Made by a program: the position numbers and the translations under genes. Below the pieces are notes generated by a model. It was given only the letters and a program-made list of their open reading frames with translations. It ran no database searches and was not told the DNA's origin. From Bacteroides uniformis (GTDB taxonomy: Bacteria; Bacteroidota; Bacteroidia; Bacteroidales; Bacteroidaceae), in contig NZ_CP102263.1 of the NCBI RefSeq assembly GCF_025147485.1, forward strand, positions 3,051,501 to 3,115,500: a stretch of DNA of 64,000 nucleotides. The letters are read 5' to 3'. Positions 1-7,186 of this stretch are shown in pieces; position 1 is the stretch's first letter; every line of letters begins with the position of its first letter.

Positions 1-2
1 CC

Positions 3-491
3 TGTTCGCAGGTAGTGCAGGTGGAGGCAAGCTATCCGTTCTTCCAGGGTTTCACCTTTACCGCGGCTTACCGTTGGACGGATGCCAAGACGAATTACAA
101 CGGAGAGCTGATGGAGAAACCCCTTACCAGCAAGTATAAAGGTTTGCTGACGGCTTCTTATCAGACACCTTTGGGATTGTGGCAGTTTGATGTGACTTTG
201 CAGTTGAACGGTGGCGGGCGCATGCCGGCTCCATACGAACTGACAGACGGCAACTGGTCGTGGGAAAGGCGTTATGGCGGCTTCGAGCAGTTGAGTGCCC
301 AGGTGACGCGCTATTTCCGTCGCTGGTCTATATACGTCGGTGGCGAGAACCTGACAAACTTCAAGCAGAAAAACCCCATCATCGATGCTTCCAATCCCTG
401 GGGAAGCAACTTTGATGCTACGATGGTGTGGGGACCGATGCATGGGGCAAAAGCCTATGTAGGTGTCCGTTTTAACTTGCCGAGAATATAA
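3..491 (+). CDS. TonB-dependent receptor, C-terminal part (partial)
   Basis: The reading frame is open from the window edge, so the start lies upstream. The visible 162 residues are the end of an outer-membrane beta-barrel: alternating aromatic and polar strands, a GGENLTNF motif near the end and a last strand ending YVGVRFNLPRI, as in TonB-dependent receptors. The HMA protein begins 28 bp downstream and a heavy-metal ATPase follows, so this receptor may import a metal or metal complex. That role is inferred from context only. The plug domain and TonB box lie outside the window. Confidence 0.85.
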   Translation, partial: CSQVVQVEASYPFFQGFTFTAAYRWTDAKTNYNGELMEKPLTSKYKGLLTASYQTPLGLWQFDVTLQLNGGGRMPAPYELTDGNWSWERRYGGFEQLSAQVTRYFRRWSIYVGGENLTNFKQKNPIIDASNPWGSNFDATMVWGPMHGAKAYVGVRFNLPRI

Positions 492-519
492 TATTATTTA
501 TTAAATCAATAGCAAAACA

Positions 520-831
520 ATGAAAACAAGAAGATTTTTAGTTGCTTTGGCAGCCGTACTGTTCTGTACGACTGCCGCAATGGCAAAAGACATCCGTACA
601 GCCGTGTTCAAGGTGGCACAGATGAAGTGTGAGAACTGTGTAAGGAAGATAAACAATAACATCCGTTTTGAGAAGGGACTGAAGGACTTCCACACAGACC
701 TGAAGACAAAGACGGTAACCATCACGTATGATGCCGACAAGACCAATGTGGAAAAGTTGAAAGAAGGTTTCCAAAAGTTCCATTATGAAGCGGAGTTTGT
801 CAAGGAAACCAAGCAGGACGATAAGAAGTAA
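520..831 (+). CDS. Secreted heavy-metal-associated (HMA) domain protein
   Basis: This 103-residue protein starts with a signal peptide (KTRR, then a hydrophobic stretch ending TAAMAKD), so the mature form should be periplasmic. Residues about 25-95 form a single HMA fold with the metal-binding motif MKCENC (pattern MxCxxC), as in copper and mercury chaperones. The tail is lysine/aspartate rich. It lies between a TonB receptor and a heavy-metal P-type ATPase on the same strand, which suggests one metal-handling operon. Copper is the likely ligand because the ATPase carries a CPC motif, but the metal is not proven by sequence. Confidence 0.85.
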   Translation: MKTRRFLVALAAVLFCTTAAMAKDIRTAVFKVAQMKCENCVRKINNNIRFEKGLKDFHTDLKTKTVTITYDADKTNVEKLKEGFQKFHYEAEFVKETKQDDKK

Positions 832-901
832 TTGAACAAACTGCTCATTCCAGTTGTTGCTTTATTAAAGCGGAACAACAACCATCTAAAAAATAAATCG
901 A

Positions 902-2596
902 ATGAGCAATATAATTACTAAGGCACATCCCGTGCCGGATATGCACAGCACGGGATTGCGCGTCGTCGGTGCATGGCTTTTTGCCATCGTACTGATACTG
1001 TTTTCTACAGTCTTTGTGCATGTACCCTATACCCGTGAAATACAGATGGTACTGGCAATTCCGGTACTGCTGTTTTTCGGCGCTCCTTTTTATGCCGGTG
1101 CCTGGAAGGGAACCCGGTCGGGCCGCAACAATATAGACCGTCTGGTGGCGCTTACCACCTCTGTGGCTTTTCTGTTCAGTGTGTTCAACACTTTCTTCCC
1201 GGATTATTGGCTGGGCATCGGGCTGGAACCGAATGTCTATTATGGGGTTGCCGCCGTCATCATCGCCTTTTCCCTGACCGGCGACTTTATGGAGGAACGT
1301 GCCCGGCGAAATGTGTCGGCGGCTATCTGCCGGTTGGGAGGCTGGCAGCATAACGCAGCCCGCGTACTGCCGGAGAAGCAACGCATTGACGACCGTGTTG
1401 CCGAGCTTTTTGTCCCGGTCATTCTCATCATTTCCCTGCTGACCTTTTTTATATGGGTGTTCTTCGGAGGCATAGATGTAGTGTCACACGGTCTGTTTGC
1501 CGCTTTGTCCGTATTGGTGGTGGCTTGTCCGTGTGTGGTAGGGCTGGCCACTCCAGTAGCTTTGGCGGCGGGCCTCAATAAAGCTGCCCGCAATCATATC
1601 CTTATCAGGGACACTTCCGCTTTAGAGCAGATGCGTAATGTGGATGTGGTGGTATTCGACAAGACCGGGACTCTGACAGAAGGGCATCCTACGGTAATAG
1701 GCTGGCTGTGGGCGCAAGGGCAGGAGGAGCATTATAAAGATGTACTGCTTGCCGCCGAGTCTACTTCGGACCATCCTCTGGCAGAAGCTATCGTTACGGC
1801 CCTGGAAGGGGAGGAGCAGGTTATCCCTGCCCATTTGGACGGTTTCGAAAGCATTGCCGGAAAAGGTGTCAGAGTGGCCTATCAAGGTGCGGAATATTGG
1901 GTAGGAAGCCATAAACTGCTGAAAGATTATCAAGCCAATTTGTCGGATATTCTGGCCGATATGCTGACGCAATATGAATCGGACGGAAACAGCATAGTCT
2001 ACTTTGGGCGTGAGAACGATTTGCTTGCCGTTATTGCCATCAAGGACCAGTTGAGGGTGACTTCTATGGAAGCTATCCGGGAACTGCGTATCCAGGACAT
2101 CGAGATATGCATGCTTACGGGAGACGGTGAGCGTACGGCTTCTTCCGTGGCCGGCAGTTTGGGTATCATGCGTTTTGTGGCCGATGCCATGCCCGATGAC
2201 AAAGAGGATTTCATCCATAAGCTGCAGCTTCAGGGTAAAACGGTCGCCATGGTAGGTGACGGCGTGAACGATGCGCGAGCCTTGAGCTGTGCTGATGTAA
2301 GCATTGCCATGGGAAAGGGGACCGATACGTTGATGGACACCGCCATGATTACTCTCAGGACTTCAGACCTGCTGCTGTTGCCCAAAGTTTTCCGGTTGTC
2401 TCGCCAGACTGTGAGCCTCATGTACCGGAATCTGTTCTGGGCTTTCATCTATAATACAGTAGGTATCTTTGTCGCAGCCGGAGTACTCTATCCCGTCTAT
2501 GACATCCTGCTGAGTCCTGCGCTGGCAGGTGCTGCCATGGCTCTTTCCTGTGTATCCGTGGCTTTGAGCAGCCTTCGTCTGAGTTCCAGGTTCTGA
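902..2596 (+). CDS. Heavy-metal (CPC-type) P-type ATPase lacking its actuator domain
   Basis: Present: paired N-terminal helices, the CPC transmembrane motif (ACPCVVGLATP), the phosphorylation site DKTGTLT, the nucleotide-domain HP motif (SDHPLAEA), MLTGDGERTA, GDGVNDA and the last helices with FIYN and MALS, all typical of P1B copper exporters. There is no N-terminal HMA domain; the separate HMA protein upstream may replace it. Residues HNAARVLPEKQRIDDRVAEL join the start of the actuator domain directly to the helix after it. About 110 residues that normally carry the TGE dephosphorylation motif are absent, in frame. Length is 564 against roughly 670 or more for the family. Without that motif the transport cycle should stall, so the protein is probably inactive or altered. 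Confidence 0.85.
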   Translation: MSNIITKAHPVPDMHSTGLRVVGAWLFAIVLILFSTVFVHVPYTREIQMVLAIPVLLFFGAPFYAGAWKGTRSGRNNIDRLVALTTSVAFLFSVFNTFFPDYWLGIGLEPNVYYGVAAVIIAFSLTGDFMEERARRNVSAAICRLGGWQHNAARVLPEKQRIDDRVAELFVPVILIISLLTFFIWVFFGGIDVVSHGLFAALSVLVVACPCVVGLATPVALAAGLNKAARNHILIRDTSALEQMRNVDVVVFDKTGTLTEGHPTVIGWLWAQGQEEHYKDVLLAAESTSDHPLAEAIVTALEGEEQVIPAHLDGFESIAGKGVRVAYQGAEYWVGSHKLLKDYQANLSDILADMLTQYESDGNSIVYFGRENDLLAVIAIKDQLRVTSMEAIRELRIQDIEICMLTGDGERTASSVAGSLGIMRFVADAMPDDKEDFIHKLQLQGKTVAMVGDGVNDARALSCADVSIAMGKGTDTLMDTAMITLRTSDLLLLPKVFRLSRQTVSLMYRNLFWAFIYNTVGIFVAAGVLYPVYDILLSPALAGAAMALSCVSVALSSLRLSSRF

Positions 2597-2607
2597 CGGC
2601 TGTATTC

Positions 2608-3441
2608 TCAGCTGTTCCTATACTCCAGCGGACTCATGCCCATGTGCCTCTTGAAGTATTTTCCAAAGAAGGAAGCACTGGGGAAGTTTAGGGAATAGGC
2701 AATCTCCTGAATGGTCATGTTGGTTGATTTCAGCTTGGCTTTCACGTCTACGATGACGACGTGGGCGATGATGTCCAATACATTTCTGCCGGTCACTTGC
2801 CTCACGGTGGTGCTGAGGTGTTGCAGGGAGATGCCCAGTTTGTCGGCATAGAATTGCGCGCGGCGTTCGCGGGTATAGTTTTCGATGACGAGCTGCACCA
2901 GTTCGCGGCATATTTCCTCTTTCCGGCTCTTATTCCCTTTTTGCATCTGCGGACGGTGGCAATACATTCTGTCTATGCCGCTGAGGAGCATGTTCAATGT
3001 GCTTTGAGCCATTTTTGTATCGGGAGGATAGGGACCGGTCGTGATGCGTGCCCATAAGGCAAAATAGTCCTTGAAATAGGAGGCGACGGTAGGGTTGACA
3101 GCCAGTACCGGATACTCCAGTATGTTGGAGAAGGAGCTTAATGTAGACTGGATGAGGTTGACTCCATTGAGGCAATGGGAAGAAAACCCCACGAATCCCA
3201 GGCATACTTTTTCCTTTTGTTCGTAAAACTGTATGATGGTTCCGGGAAGCAGGGTAATGAAATCCCCTTGCTTGATTTCCGTATCCATCAGATTGATGGA
3301 TACCGTGATGGAACCTTCTATGCATAGTGCAAAGATGCATGCTTTCAGGCGGCACGACTGTTTGTATATGTTTAGAATGTCTTCCGTTACTTCAGTCCAT
3401 GCAATCATGTCTACTGGCAGGTCGACTTGAGGAAATTCCAT
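2608..3441 (-). CDS. AraC-family transcriptional regulator
   Basis: The protein has 277 residues. The C-terminal 100 or so form the double helix-turn-helix of AraC regulators (MTIQEIAYSLNFPSASFFGK, then the second helix near YFKRHMGMSPLEYR). The N-terminal half looks like a cupin-type sensing domain without a recognised ligand. It converges with the P-type ATPase gene, with only 11 bp between stops, and diverges from lipB. A TACCTTTG element lies 25 bp upstream of the start. Its target is unknown; autoregulation through the palindrome in its promoter region is possible. Confidence 0.9.
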   Translation of the reverse strand: MEFPQVDLPVDMIAWTEVTEDILNIYKQSCRLKACIFALCIEGSITVSINLMDTEIKQGDFITLLPGTIIQFYEQKEKVCLGFVGFSSHCLNGVNLIQSTLSSFSNILEYPVLAVNPTVASYFKDYFALWARITTGPYPPDTKMAQSTLNMLLSGIDRMYCHRPQMQKGNKSRKEEICRELVQLVIENYTRERRAQFYADKLGISLQHLSTTVRQVTGRNVLDIIAHVVIVDVKAKLKSTNMTIQEIAYSLNFPSASFFGKYFKRHMGMSPLEYRNS

Positions 3442-3465
3442 ACGCTTTGTCGTTTAGAGTTCGCA

Positions 3466-3473
3466 CAAAGGTA
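3466..3473 (-). promoter_or_regulatory. -7 promoter element for the AraC-type gene
   Basis: Read on the minus strand this is TACCTTTG, a perfect match to the Bacteroides consensus TAnnTTTG. It ends 24 bp before the start codon. A palindrome-like sequence (CTTTTCC GG GAAAAAG on the plus strand, 3477-3492) lies just upstream, between the -33 and -7 regions, where a repressor could bind. Confidence 0.6.
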
Positions 3474-3550
3474 ATTCTTTTCCGGGAAAAAGTAACGGAA
3501 GACATTCTGTTTTTAAAATGAAATGTTCTTTTTAGAATTCAAAAAAGTGC

Positions 3551-3558
3551 TATATTTG
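3551..3558 (+). promoter_or_regulatory. -7 promoter element for lipB
   Basis: TATATTTG matches the Bacteroides -7 consensus TAnnTTTG exactly. It lies only 5 bp before the lipB ATG, so transcription would start at or within a few bases of the start codon. Confidence 0.5.
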
Positions 3559-3563
3559 CTTGC

Positions 3564-4223
3564 ATGAAACTGGAAATATCAGATTGGGACATGATTCCTT
3601 ATGCCGGGGCGTGGAGCCGGCAGACGGAGTGGTTTGACGCACTTGTACATGCCAAGCAGGCAGGAGAGGGCTATGTCAATCATATTGTGCTCTGCGAGCA
3701 TCCCCATGTCTATACATTGGGGCGTAGTGGGAAAGAAAGGAATATGCTGCTGGGAGAAGAACAACTGCGCAGGATAGGGGCTACGCTCTATCATATTGAC
3801 CGTGGTGGAGACATTACGTATCATGGTCCGGGACAGTTGGTCTGTTATCCTATTCTGAACCTCGAGGACTTTTCTTTGGGGTTGAAGGAGTATGTGCATC
3901 TGCTGGAAGAGGCGGTAATTCGCGTTTGTGCTTCGTTTGGCATCGCTGCCGGACGCCTGGAGAAGGCAACGGGCGTATGGCTGGAGGGCGATACTCCCCG
4001 TGCCCGTAAGATTTGTGCCATCGGCGTGCGCAGCAGCCATTTTGTCACCATGCATGGATTGGCACTGAATGTGAATACCGATTTACGTTATTTCAGCTAT
4101 ATCAATCCCTGCGGATTCATAGACAAGGGTGTCACTTCTTTGCAGAAAGAGCTGGGACACGAGGTGCCGATGGAAGAGGTGAAGGAGTGTCTTTGCAAGG
4201 AGCTGGTAAATCTTTTGTCATGA
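3564..4223 (+). CDS. lipB: Octanoyltransferase LipB
   Basis: LipB moves the octanoyl group from acyl carrier protein to lipoyl domains, the first step of lipoate synthesis in the cytoplasm. The 219-residue protein has the family signature RGGDITYHGPGQLVCYP, the catalytic lysine region KICAIGV and the catalytic cysteine in NPCGF. The ATG at 3564 is preferred because it keeps the conserved DWDMIPY N-terminus; the next ATG (3591) would remove it. The stop codon overlaps the next start (ATGA), so the downstream acyl-carrier-protein gene is probably translationally coupled. Confidence 0.95.
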   Translation: MKLEISDWDMIPYAGAWSRQTEWFDALVHAKQAGEGYVNHIVLCEHPHVYTLGRSGKERNMLLGEEQLRRIGATLYHIDRGGDITYHGPGQLVCYPILNLEDFSLGLKEYVHLLEEAVIRVCASFGIAAGRLEKATGVWLEGDTPRARKICAIGVRSSHFVTMHGLALNVNTDLRYFSYINPCGFIDKGVTSLQKELGHEVPMEEVKECLCKELVNLLS

Positions 4224-4810
4224 ACTACCTGGCACATATATTCCTTTCCGGTTCGAACAGAAAAGTACAGTTGGGCAATTTTGTAGGCGATGCCGTAAAG
4301 GGAAGCTCCTATAAGAATTATCCGCCGGATATAGCCAAGGGTATTCAGCTTCACCGCGCTATTGACGACTATACCGACCATCATCCGGCAGTTTGCGAGG
4401 TGGTGCATAGGCTTCAACCTGAATTCGGACGGTATTCGGGGGTATTGCTGGATATTTATTTCGATTATTTGCTGGCTTCCCGTTTCGAGTCGTTCTCCGG
4501 AGTTTCCTTGAGGAGGTATACCCGGACTTTCTATCTTTCCCTCCTCATCAATTACCGCTATCTTCCGGTACGGTTCAAACGTTTCATCTGGCATTTTATC
4601 CTGACCGACCGTTTGCAGAAATACGCCACTCTGAACGGAATAAGAGAGTCTTTGAACATCATGGTGGAATATCATCATATTGATATATCCGTAGACAAGG
4701 CTATTCGTTACCTTGAAGAGCACGATGAGGAACTGTTTGCTGTGTTCCAGCCATTTTTTATTGAATTGCAGAGGTTTTGCACTGAATACCGGCATGATTA
4801 TAAGGTATAG
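4220..4810 (+). CDS. Acyl carrier protein phosphodiesterase homologue (AcpH/DUF479)
   Basis: The protein has 196 residues. The motifs MNYLAHIFLSG, LGNFVGDAVKG and LHRAIDDYTDHHP are those of the ACP phosphodiesterase family (PF04336). In E. coli that family removes the 4'-phosphopantetheine arm from acyl carrier protein. The start at 4220 overlaps the lipB stop by four bases. A longer upstream extension in the same frame runs through lipB and is rejected. Pairing with lipB makes sense because both act on ACP, though the activity of Bacteroides members of this family is inferred. A strong terminator follows. Confidence 0.85.
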   Translation: MNYLAHIFLSGSNRKVQLGNFVGDAVKGSSYKNYPPDIAKGIQLHRAIDDYTDHHPAVCEVVHRLQPEFGRYSGVLLDIYFDYLLASRFESFSGVSLRRYTRTFYLSLLINYRYLPVRFKRFIWHFILTDRLQKYATLNGIRESLNIMVEYHHIDISVDKAIRYLEEHDEELFAVFQPFFIELQRFCTEYRHDYKV

Positions 4811-4833
4811 TTTTAAGGACGAAGAAGAAATTC

Positions 4834-4884
4834 ATATCGTGTCGGCAAGGAATTAATTTCCTGCCGGCACGATATTTGTTTTTT
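4834..4884 (+). terminator. Rho-independent terminator after the lipB operon
   Basis: A hairpin with about 18-bp arms (ATATCGTG..CGGCA paired with TGCCG..CACGATAT, one mismatch) is followed by TTTGTTTTTTG. It ends the lipB-acpH transcript. Sitting between convergent genes, it may also act on the minus-strand DUF4373 transcript. Confidence 0.8.
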
Positions 4885-4943
4885 GTATCACACGTTATTG
4901 ATTTCCTGCATGACATGTTATTGATAGCTTGTGTCCTGCGGAA

Positions 4944-5783
4944 TCAGCTTCCCGTACTCCGCTTCTCCCTCGCCAGTACCGAGATGATGTATCCTCCCTT
5001 GCTGTTCACCTTGCTCCAGTTCGTCCCATTGAATATTTTCCAGACGTAGTTTCCCAGCCTACCGTAGTCCGATAACTTCAGAATCTTCCTGATTTCCTCC
5101 CGGTCGGTGATGTAGAGCTTTTCCAGATTCAGCATGAGGCATTCCAGGTTGTGTGTATTCCTGTTGTAGGCATATCCGGGAATGTCTAAATCAGGATTTC
5201 CCTGCGCTCCTCCGCTTTCCCCGGGGGGAGTAAGAGGGGGAAGTGCTCTACTTTCTTTTGCTTTGCTTTCTTTTACTTTGCTTTCTTTGCTTTGTTTGGA
5301 ATTGCATGCATTTTCGGGGAAAATGTCTGTATCCTGCGTGCAATTTTCCCGTTTTTGCGTACAAGTCTTGTCCTTGTCCGGCTTGTCCTCTTCCGTCTCT
5401 ACCAGCAGATAGGGCAGGGTGGTGAGGTCCCTTTTTCTTCGTTTGGTGGCTTCCAGCCATACCTTCTGTATCTCGGTAGAGGTCAGCACCCCTTGCTCCT
5501 TATAGGTTTTGGGGTCGAAAAAGGCTTTCTCCACCAGGATGTCCACGATTCCCTGCATCTCCTGCTCGTTGATGTCCTTTCCCGCCTTGTTTGTGAACAG
5601 TGTGCATTGCTCCGCGTTCCATTTCAGGTAATATCCGTTTTCCTTGTGTATCTTGCACAGCAGCTTCATTACCGCCGCCGTTCCTTTCAGTCCGAACTTG
5701 GCTTCCACCAGTTCCACTGCTATCTCTTCGAATAGATTTACTTTGAGGGGGAAGTATAGCATTCCCCCGTACATCATGGCCAT
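4944..5783 (-). CDS. DUF4373 domain-containing protein
   Basis: The protein has 279 residues. The N-terminal 100 or so (MLYFPLKVNLFEE..., VMKLLCKIHKENGYYLKWN) match the DUF4373 / Lin1244-Lin1753 N-terminal type found in Bacteroides and in phage-like replication proteins. A low-complexity linker at residues about 165-190 contains repeated KESK units with many lysines and serines. A second folded segment follows (LDIPGYAYNRNTHNLECL, then a basic region). Related genes occur beside capsule loci and mobile elements in Bacteroides. Function is unknown; a replication- or DNA-related role is only suggested by family context. It follows the DUF2693 gene on the same strand. Confidence 0.75.
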   Translation of the reverse strand: MAMMYGGMLYFPLKVNLFEEIAVELVEAKFGLKGTAAVMKLLCKIHKENGYYLKWNAEQCTLFTNKAGKDINEQEMQGIVDILVEKAFFDPKTYKEQGVLTSTEIQKVWLEATKRRKRDLTTLPYLLVETEEDKPDKDKTCTQKRENCTQDTDIFPENACNSKQSKESKVKESKAKESRALPPLTPPGESGGAQGNPDLDIPGYAYNRNTHNLECLMLNLEKLYITDREEIRKILKLSDYGRLGNYVWKIFNGTNWSKVNSKGGYIISVLAREKRSTGS

Positions 5784-5795
5784 TGTTTTTAGTGT

Positions 5796-5851
5796 TTAAT
5801 GATTAGTGATTAATGATTAGTGATTAATGATTAATGATTAATGATTAATGG
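5796..5851. repeat. Short AT-rich tandem repeat
   Basis: About eight degenerate copies of TTAATGATTA / TTAGTGATTA run through the 68-bp gap between the DUF2693 and DUF4373 genes. Such a tract can gain or lose units by slippage. No function is evident. Confidence 0.8.
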
Positions 5852-6199
5852 TTAGCATACGGGACTCCATTCGAGGACGTTTTCCAGCTGGAAGGTTTTC
5901 CATGCCTGCAGTTCCACGTCCCAGAAGGCTATGGTGCTTGTGACTCTTGTGATGTCATAATCTTTTCTGAAGTCTGCCTTGTAGGGCAGTAGGGTGGCTT
6001 TCGCCAGCCTGAATGTCCCGTCCTGCTTGTGGTAGGCTATGAGTGCGTGTCCGTATTGCATGTGGTCTATCAGGCTTTCTATCCGTTGGGCCATCCATGT
6101 GGCGCATGTTTCCGTGTAGTTCTTTTCCAGCATGATACGTATTTTCCATAGGTTTCTCAGTGCCTCGTGAAGTGGGGCGTTCTTTGTCGACTTTCTCAT
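5852..6199 (-). CDS. DUF2693 (SH3-like beta-barrel fold) small protein
   Basis: The protein has 115 residues. The pattern of an N-terminal helix pair followed by IAYHKQDGTFRLAKATL and a C-terminal FWDVELQAWKTFQLENVL segment matches DUF2693 proteins, small single-domain proteins common on Bacteroides mobile elements and prophages. Function is unknown. The gene follows a promoter and a hairpin terminator in its own leader, so its expression may be attenuated or depend on readthrough from further upstream. It is probably co-transcribed with the DUF4373 gene. Confidence 0.7.
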   Translation of the reverse strand: MRKSTKNAPLHEALRNLWKIRIMLEKNYTETCATWMAQRIESLIDHMQYGHALIAYHKQDGTFRLAKATLLPYKADFRKDYDITRVTSTIAFWDVELQAWKTFQLENVLEWSPVC

Positions 6200-6256
6200 C
6201 TTGTTGTCTTTAAAATTAATAATTGTATTAGTTTGGCAGGAGGTACGCTTGTATAT

Positions 6257-6292
6257 AAAAAAGATGCCGCATTCGTTGAGAAAGCGGCATCT
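6257..6292 (-). terminator. Terminator hairpin in the leader of the DUF2693 gene
   Basis: On the minus strand a perfect 9-bp stem (AGATGCCGC / GCGGCATCT, 13-nt loop) is followed by TTTTTTATATA. It lies 58 bp before the DUF2693 start codon and about 30 bp after a -7 element, so a transcript from that promoter would end after roughly 60-70 nt unless it reads through. Confidence 0.75.
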
Positions 6293-6328
6293 ATAGGCGG
6301 TGTGGCTTCATCCTTACCAAAGTGGCGG

Positions 6329-6336
6329 CAAAGATA
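6329..6336 (-). promoter_or_regulatory. -7 promoter element upstream of the leader terminator
   Basis: On the minus strand the sequence is TATCTTTG, a perfect TAnnTTTG match. Transcription would begin near 6322 and meet the terminator at 6257-6292. The arrangement fits either a small RNA of about 65 nt or an attenuated leader for the DUF2693/DUF4373 genes. Confidence 0.5.
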
Positions 6337-6415
6337 AGTGGTTTATTCCTTAAGTTGTTTATATTTAATTGTTGTCAATAAGTTTCGTGGTTTCTGCCCT
6401 TTTTTGTTTTATTCC

Positions 6416-6768
6416 CTATATCTCTCCTGCTACCTTCATTTCCCGCCACACTTCACCGAACTCTTGTATTATAGTATTTTCTGACAGTCTTTTATAGTCT
6501 GGCGTTCTGAAGTCGAAATGTGAGTATGCCCATTGTGCTAATGCCTTGTTGCTTGTCGGCTTTTCTTCTATAAAGTATCTTGATTTTTTCCATAGGATGA
6601 TGTCTTTAATGACTTCTTTCCTATATTGTGGCAGTATTCCTATAACCTCCCCACTTGAGGGACGTCCTACTCCCGCTTTCGGAGCTGATATGCCGTGCTT
6701 TACATTCGTTTCTAGGGGGGCTCTTTTTGTTTTTTTTCCTTACTTTGGAGTGTCTCTTTTGCCTTCAT
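6416..6768 (-). pseudogene. Small hypothetical gene broken by a 1-base frameshift
   Basis: From the ATG at 6766-6768 the frame reads MKAKETLQSKEKKQKEPP and then stops. From the homopolymer stretch (A8, then C6, about 6713-6738) another frame runs open for about 90 residues: GRPSSGEVIGILPQYRKEV, then WKKSRYFIEEKPTSNKAL and FGEVWREMKVAGEI, ending at 6416. Adding one base would give a single protein of about 117 residues. I do not recognise the family. The loss could be real, a slippage switch, or a sequencing error. A TACCTTTG element at 6823-6830 is a suitable promoter. Confidence 0.65.
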
Positions 6769-6822
6769 TTTCTAATGTTTTTGGGTTAATAATTAAAATT
6801 ACTGTAGTTTGTAAAATAAATG

Positions 6823-6830
6823 CAAAGGTA
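6823..6830 (-). promoter_or_regulatory. -7 promoter element for the frameshifted small gene
   Basis: TACCTTTG on the minus strand, 55 bp upstream of the ATG at 6768. It matches the TAnnTTTG consensus. Confidence 0.45.
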
Positions 6831-6941
6831 TATCAAGTTTTTTGTTTTTGCGGAGTAAGGATGGAGATAAAAAGCTGGGTTTTATCTTTATGATGGGTTA
6901 ATGCGTTGATATATAAATGGAAATGACTTTGACTTGGAAGT

Positions 6942-6968
6942 GTTTTTTAAACGTTCGTTTAATGGACG
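6942..6968 (+). repeat. Left inverted repeat of the invertible promoter
   Basis: A 27-bp repeat (starts GTTTTTTAAACGTTCGTTTA, ends AATGGACG) that is the perfect reverse complement of 7142-7168. The next outward and inward bases differ, so the 27 bp define the repeat exactly. Confidence 0.95.
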
Positions 6969-7141
6969 CAAAGATAAGACTGTTTTTTATATCCTCAAAA
7001 TGTTTAATAAAAATATTTTGGAAAACCCATCGTATTTCAGTTTAATCTACAGTAATTCAGTATATTAAGTATCTTATTTAATATTTAAAATTTCCATTCC
7101 CTTTTATTAACTCATTCCCTATTTCATTTCCTGAAATTTGA

Positions 7142-7168
7142 CGTCCATTAAACGAACGTTTAAAAAAC
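7142..7168 (-). repeat. Right inverted repeat of the invertible promoter
   Basis: Perfect reverse complement of 6942-6968. The upxY leader starts directly after it. Confidence 0.95.
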
Positions 7169-7186
7169 GCTTTTTGTTTGTAATCC

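Larger units (their letters stand above)
6942..7168. promoter_or_regulatory. Invertible capsule promoter segment, in the OFF orientation
   Basis: A 227-bp segment is bounded by perfect 27-bp inverted repeats (6942-6968 and 7142-7168) whose core AAACGTTCGT fits the consensus I recall for Mpi-type inversion sites in Bacteroides fragilis. Inside is one strong promoter: -33 TTTG, 19 bp, then TATCTTTG (6969-6976), all on the minus strand. As sequenced, it transcribes away from upxY. Inversion would place the same -7 element at 7134-7141 on the plus strand, next to the right repeat and facing upxY. No plus-strand TAnnTTTG exists in the segment. The recombinase gene is not in the window. Confidence 0.9.

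Noticed and set aside
845..901. Hairpin between the HMA and ATPase genes as a terminator
   Set aside because: Pairing (GTTGTT/AACAAC with an inner GCTTT/AAAGC) is weak and not followed by a T-run; the genes are better seen as one operon.
3713..4219. Long N-terminal extension of the ACP phosphodiesterase frame into lipB
   Set aside because: The conserved start MNYLAHIFLSG begins at the ATG that overlaps the lipB stop.
5796..5851. The short tandem repeat as a CRISPR array
   Set aside because: Units are about 10 bp without spacers, and no cas genes are present.
6546..6893. A plus-strand 115-residue frame between the DUF2693 gene and the invertible promoter
   Set aside because: The minus strand of the same stretch carries a better, though frameshifted, coding sequence; the plus frame is low-complexity and phenylalanine rich.
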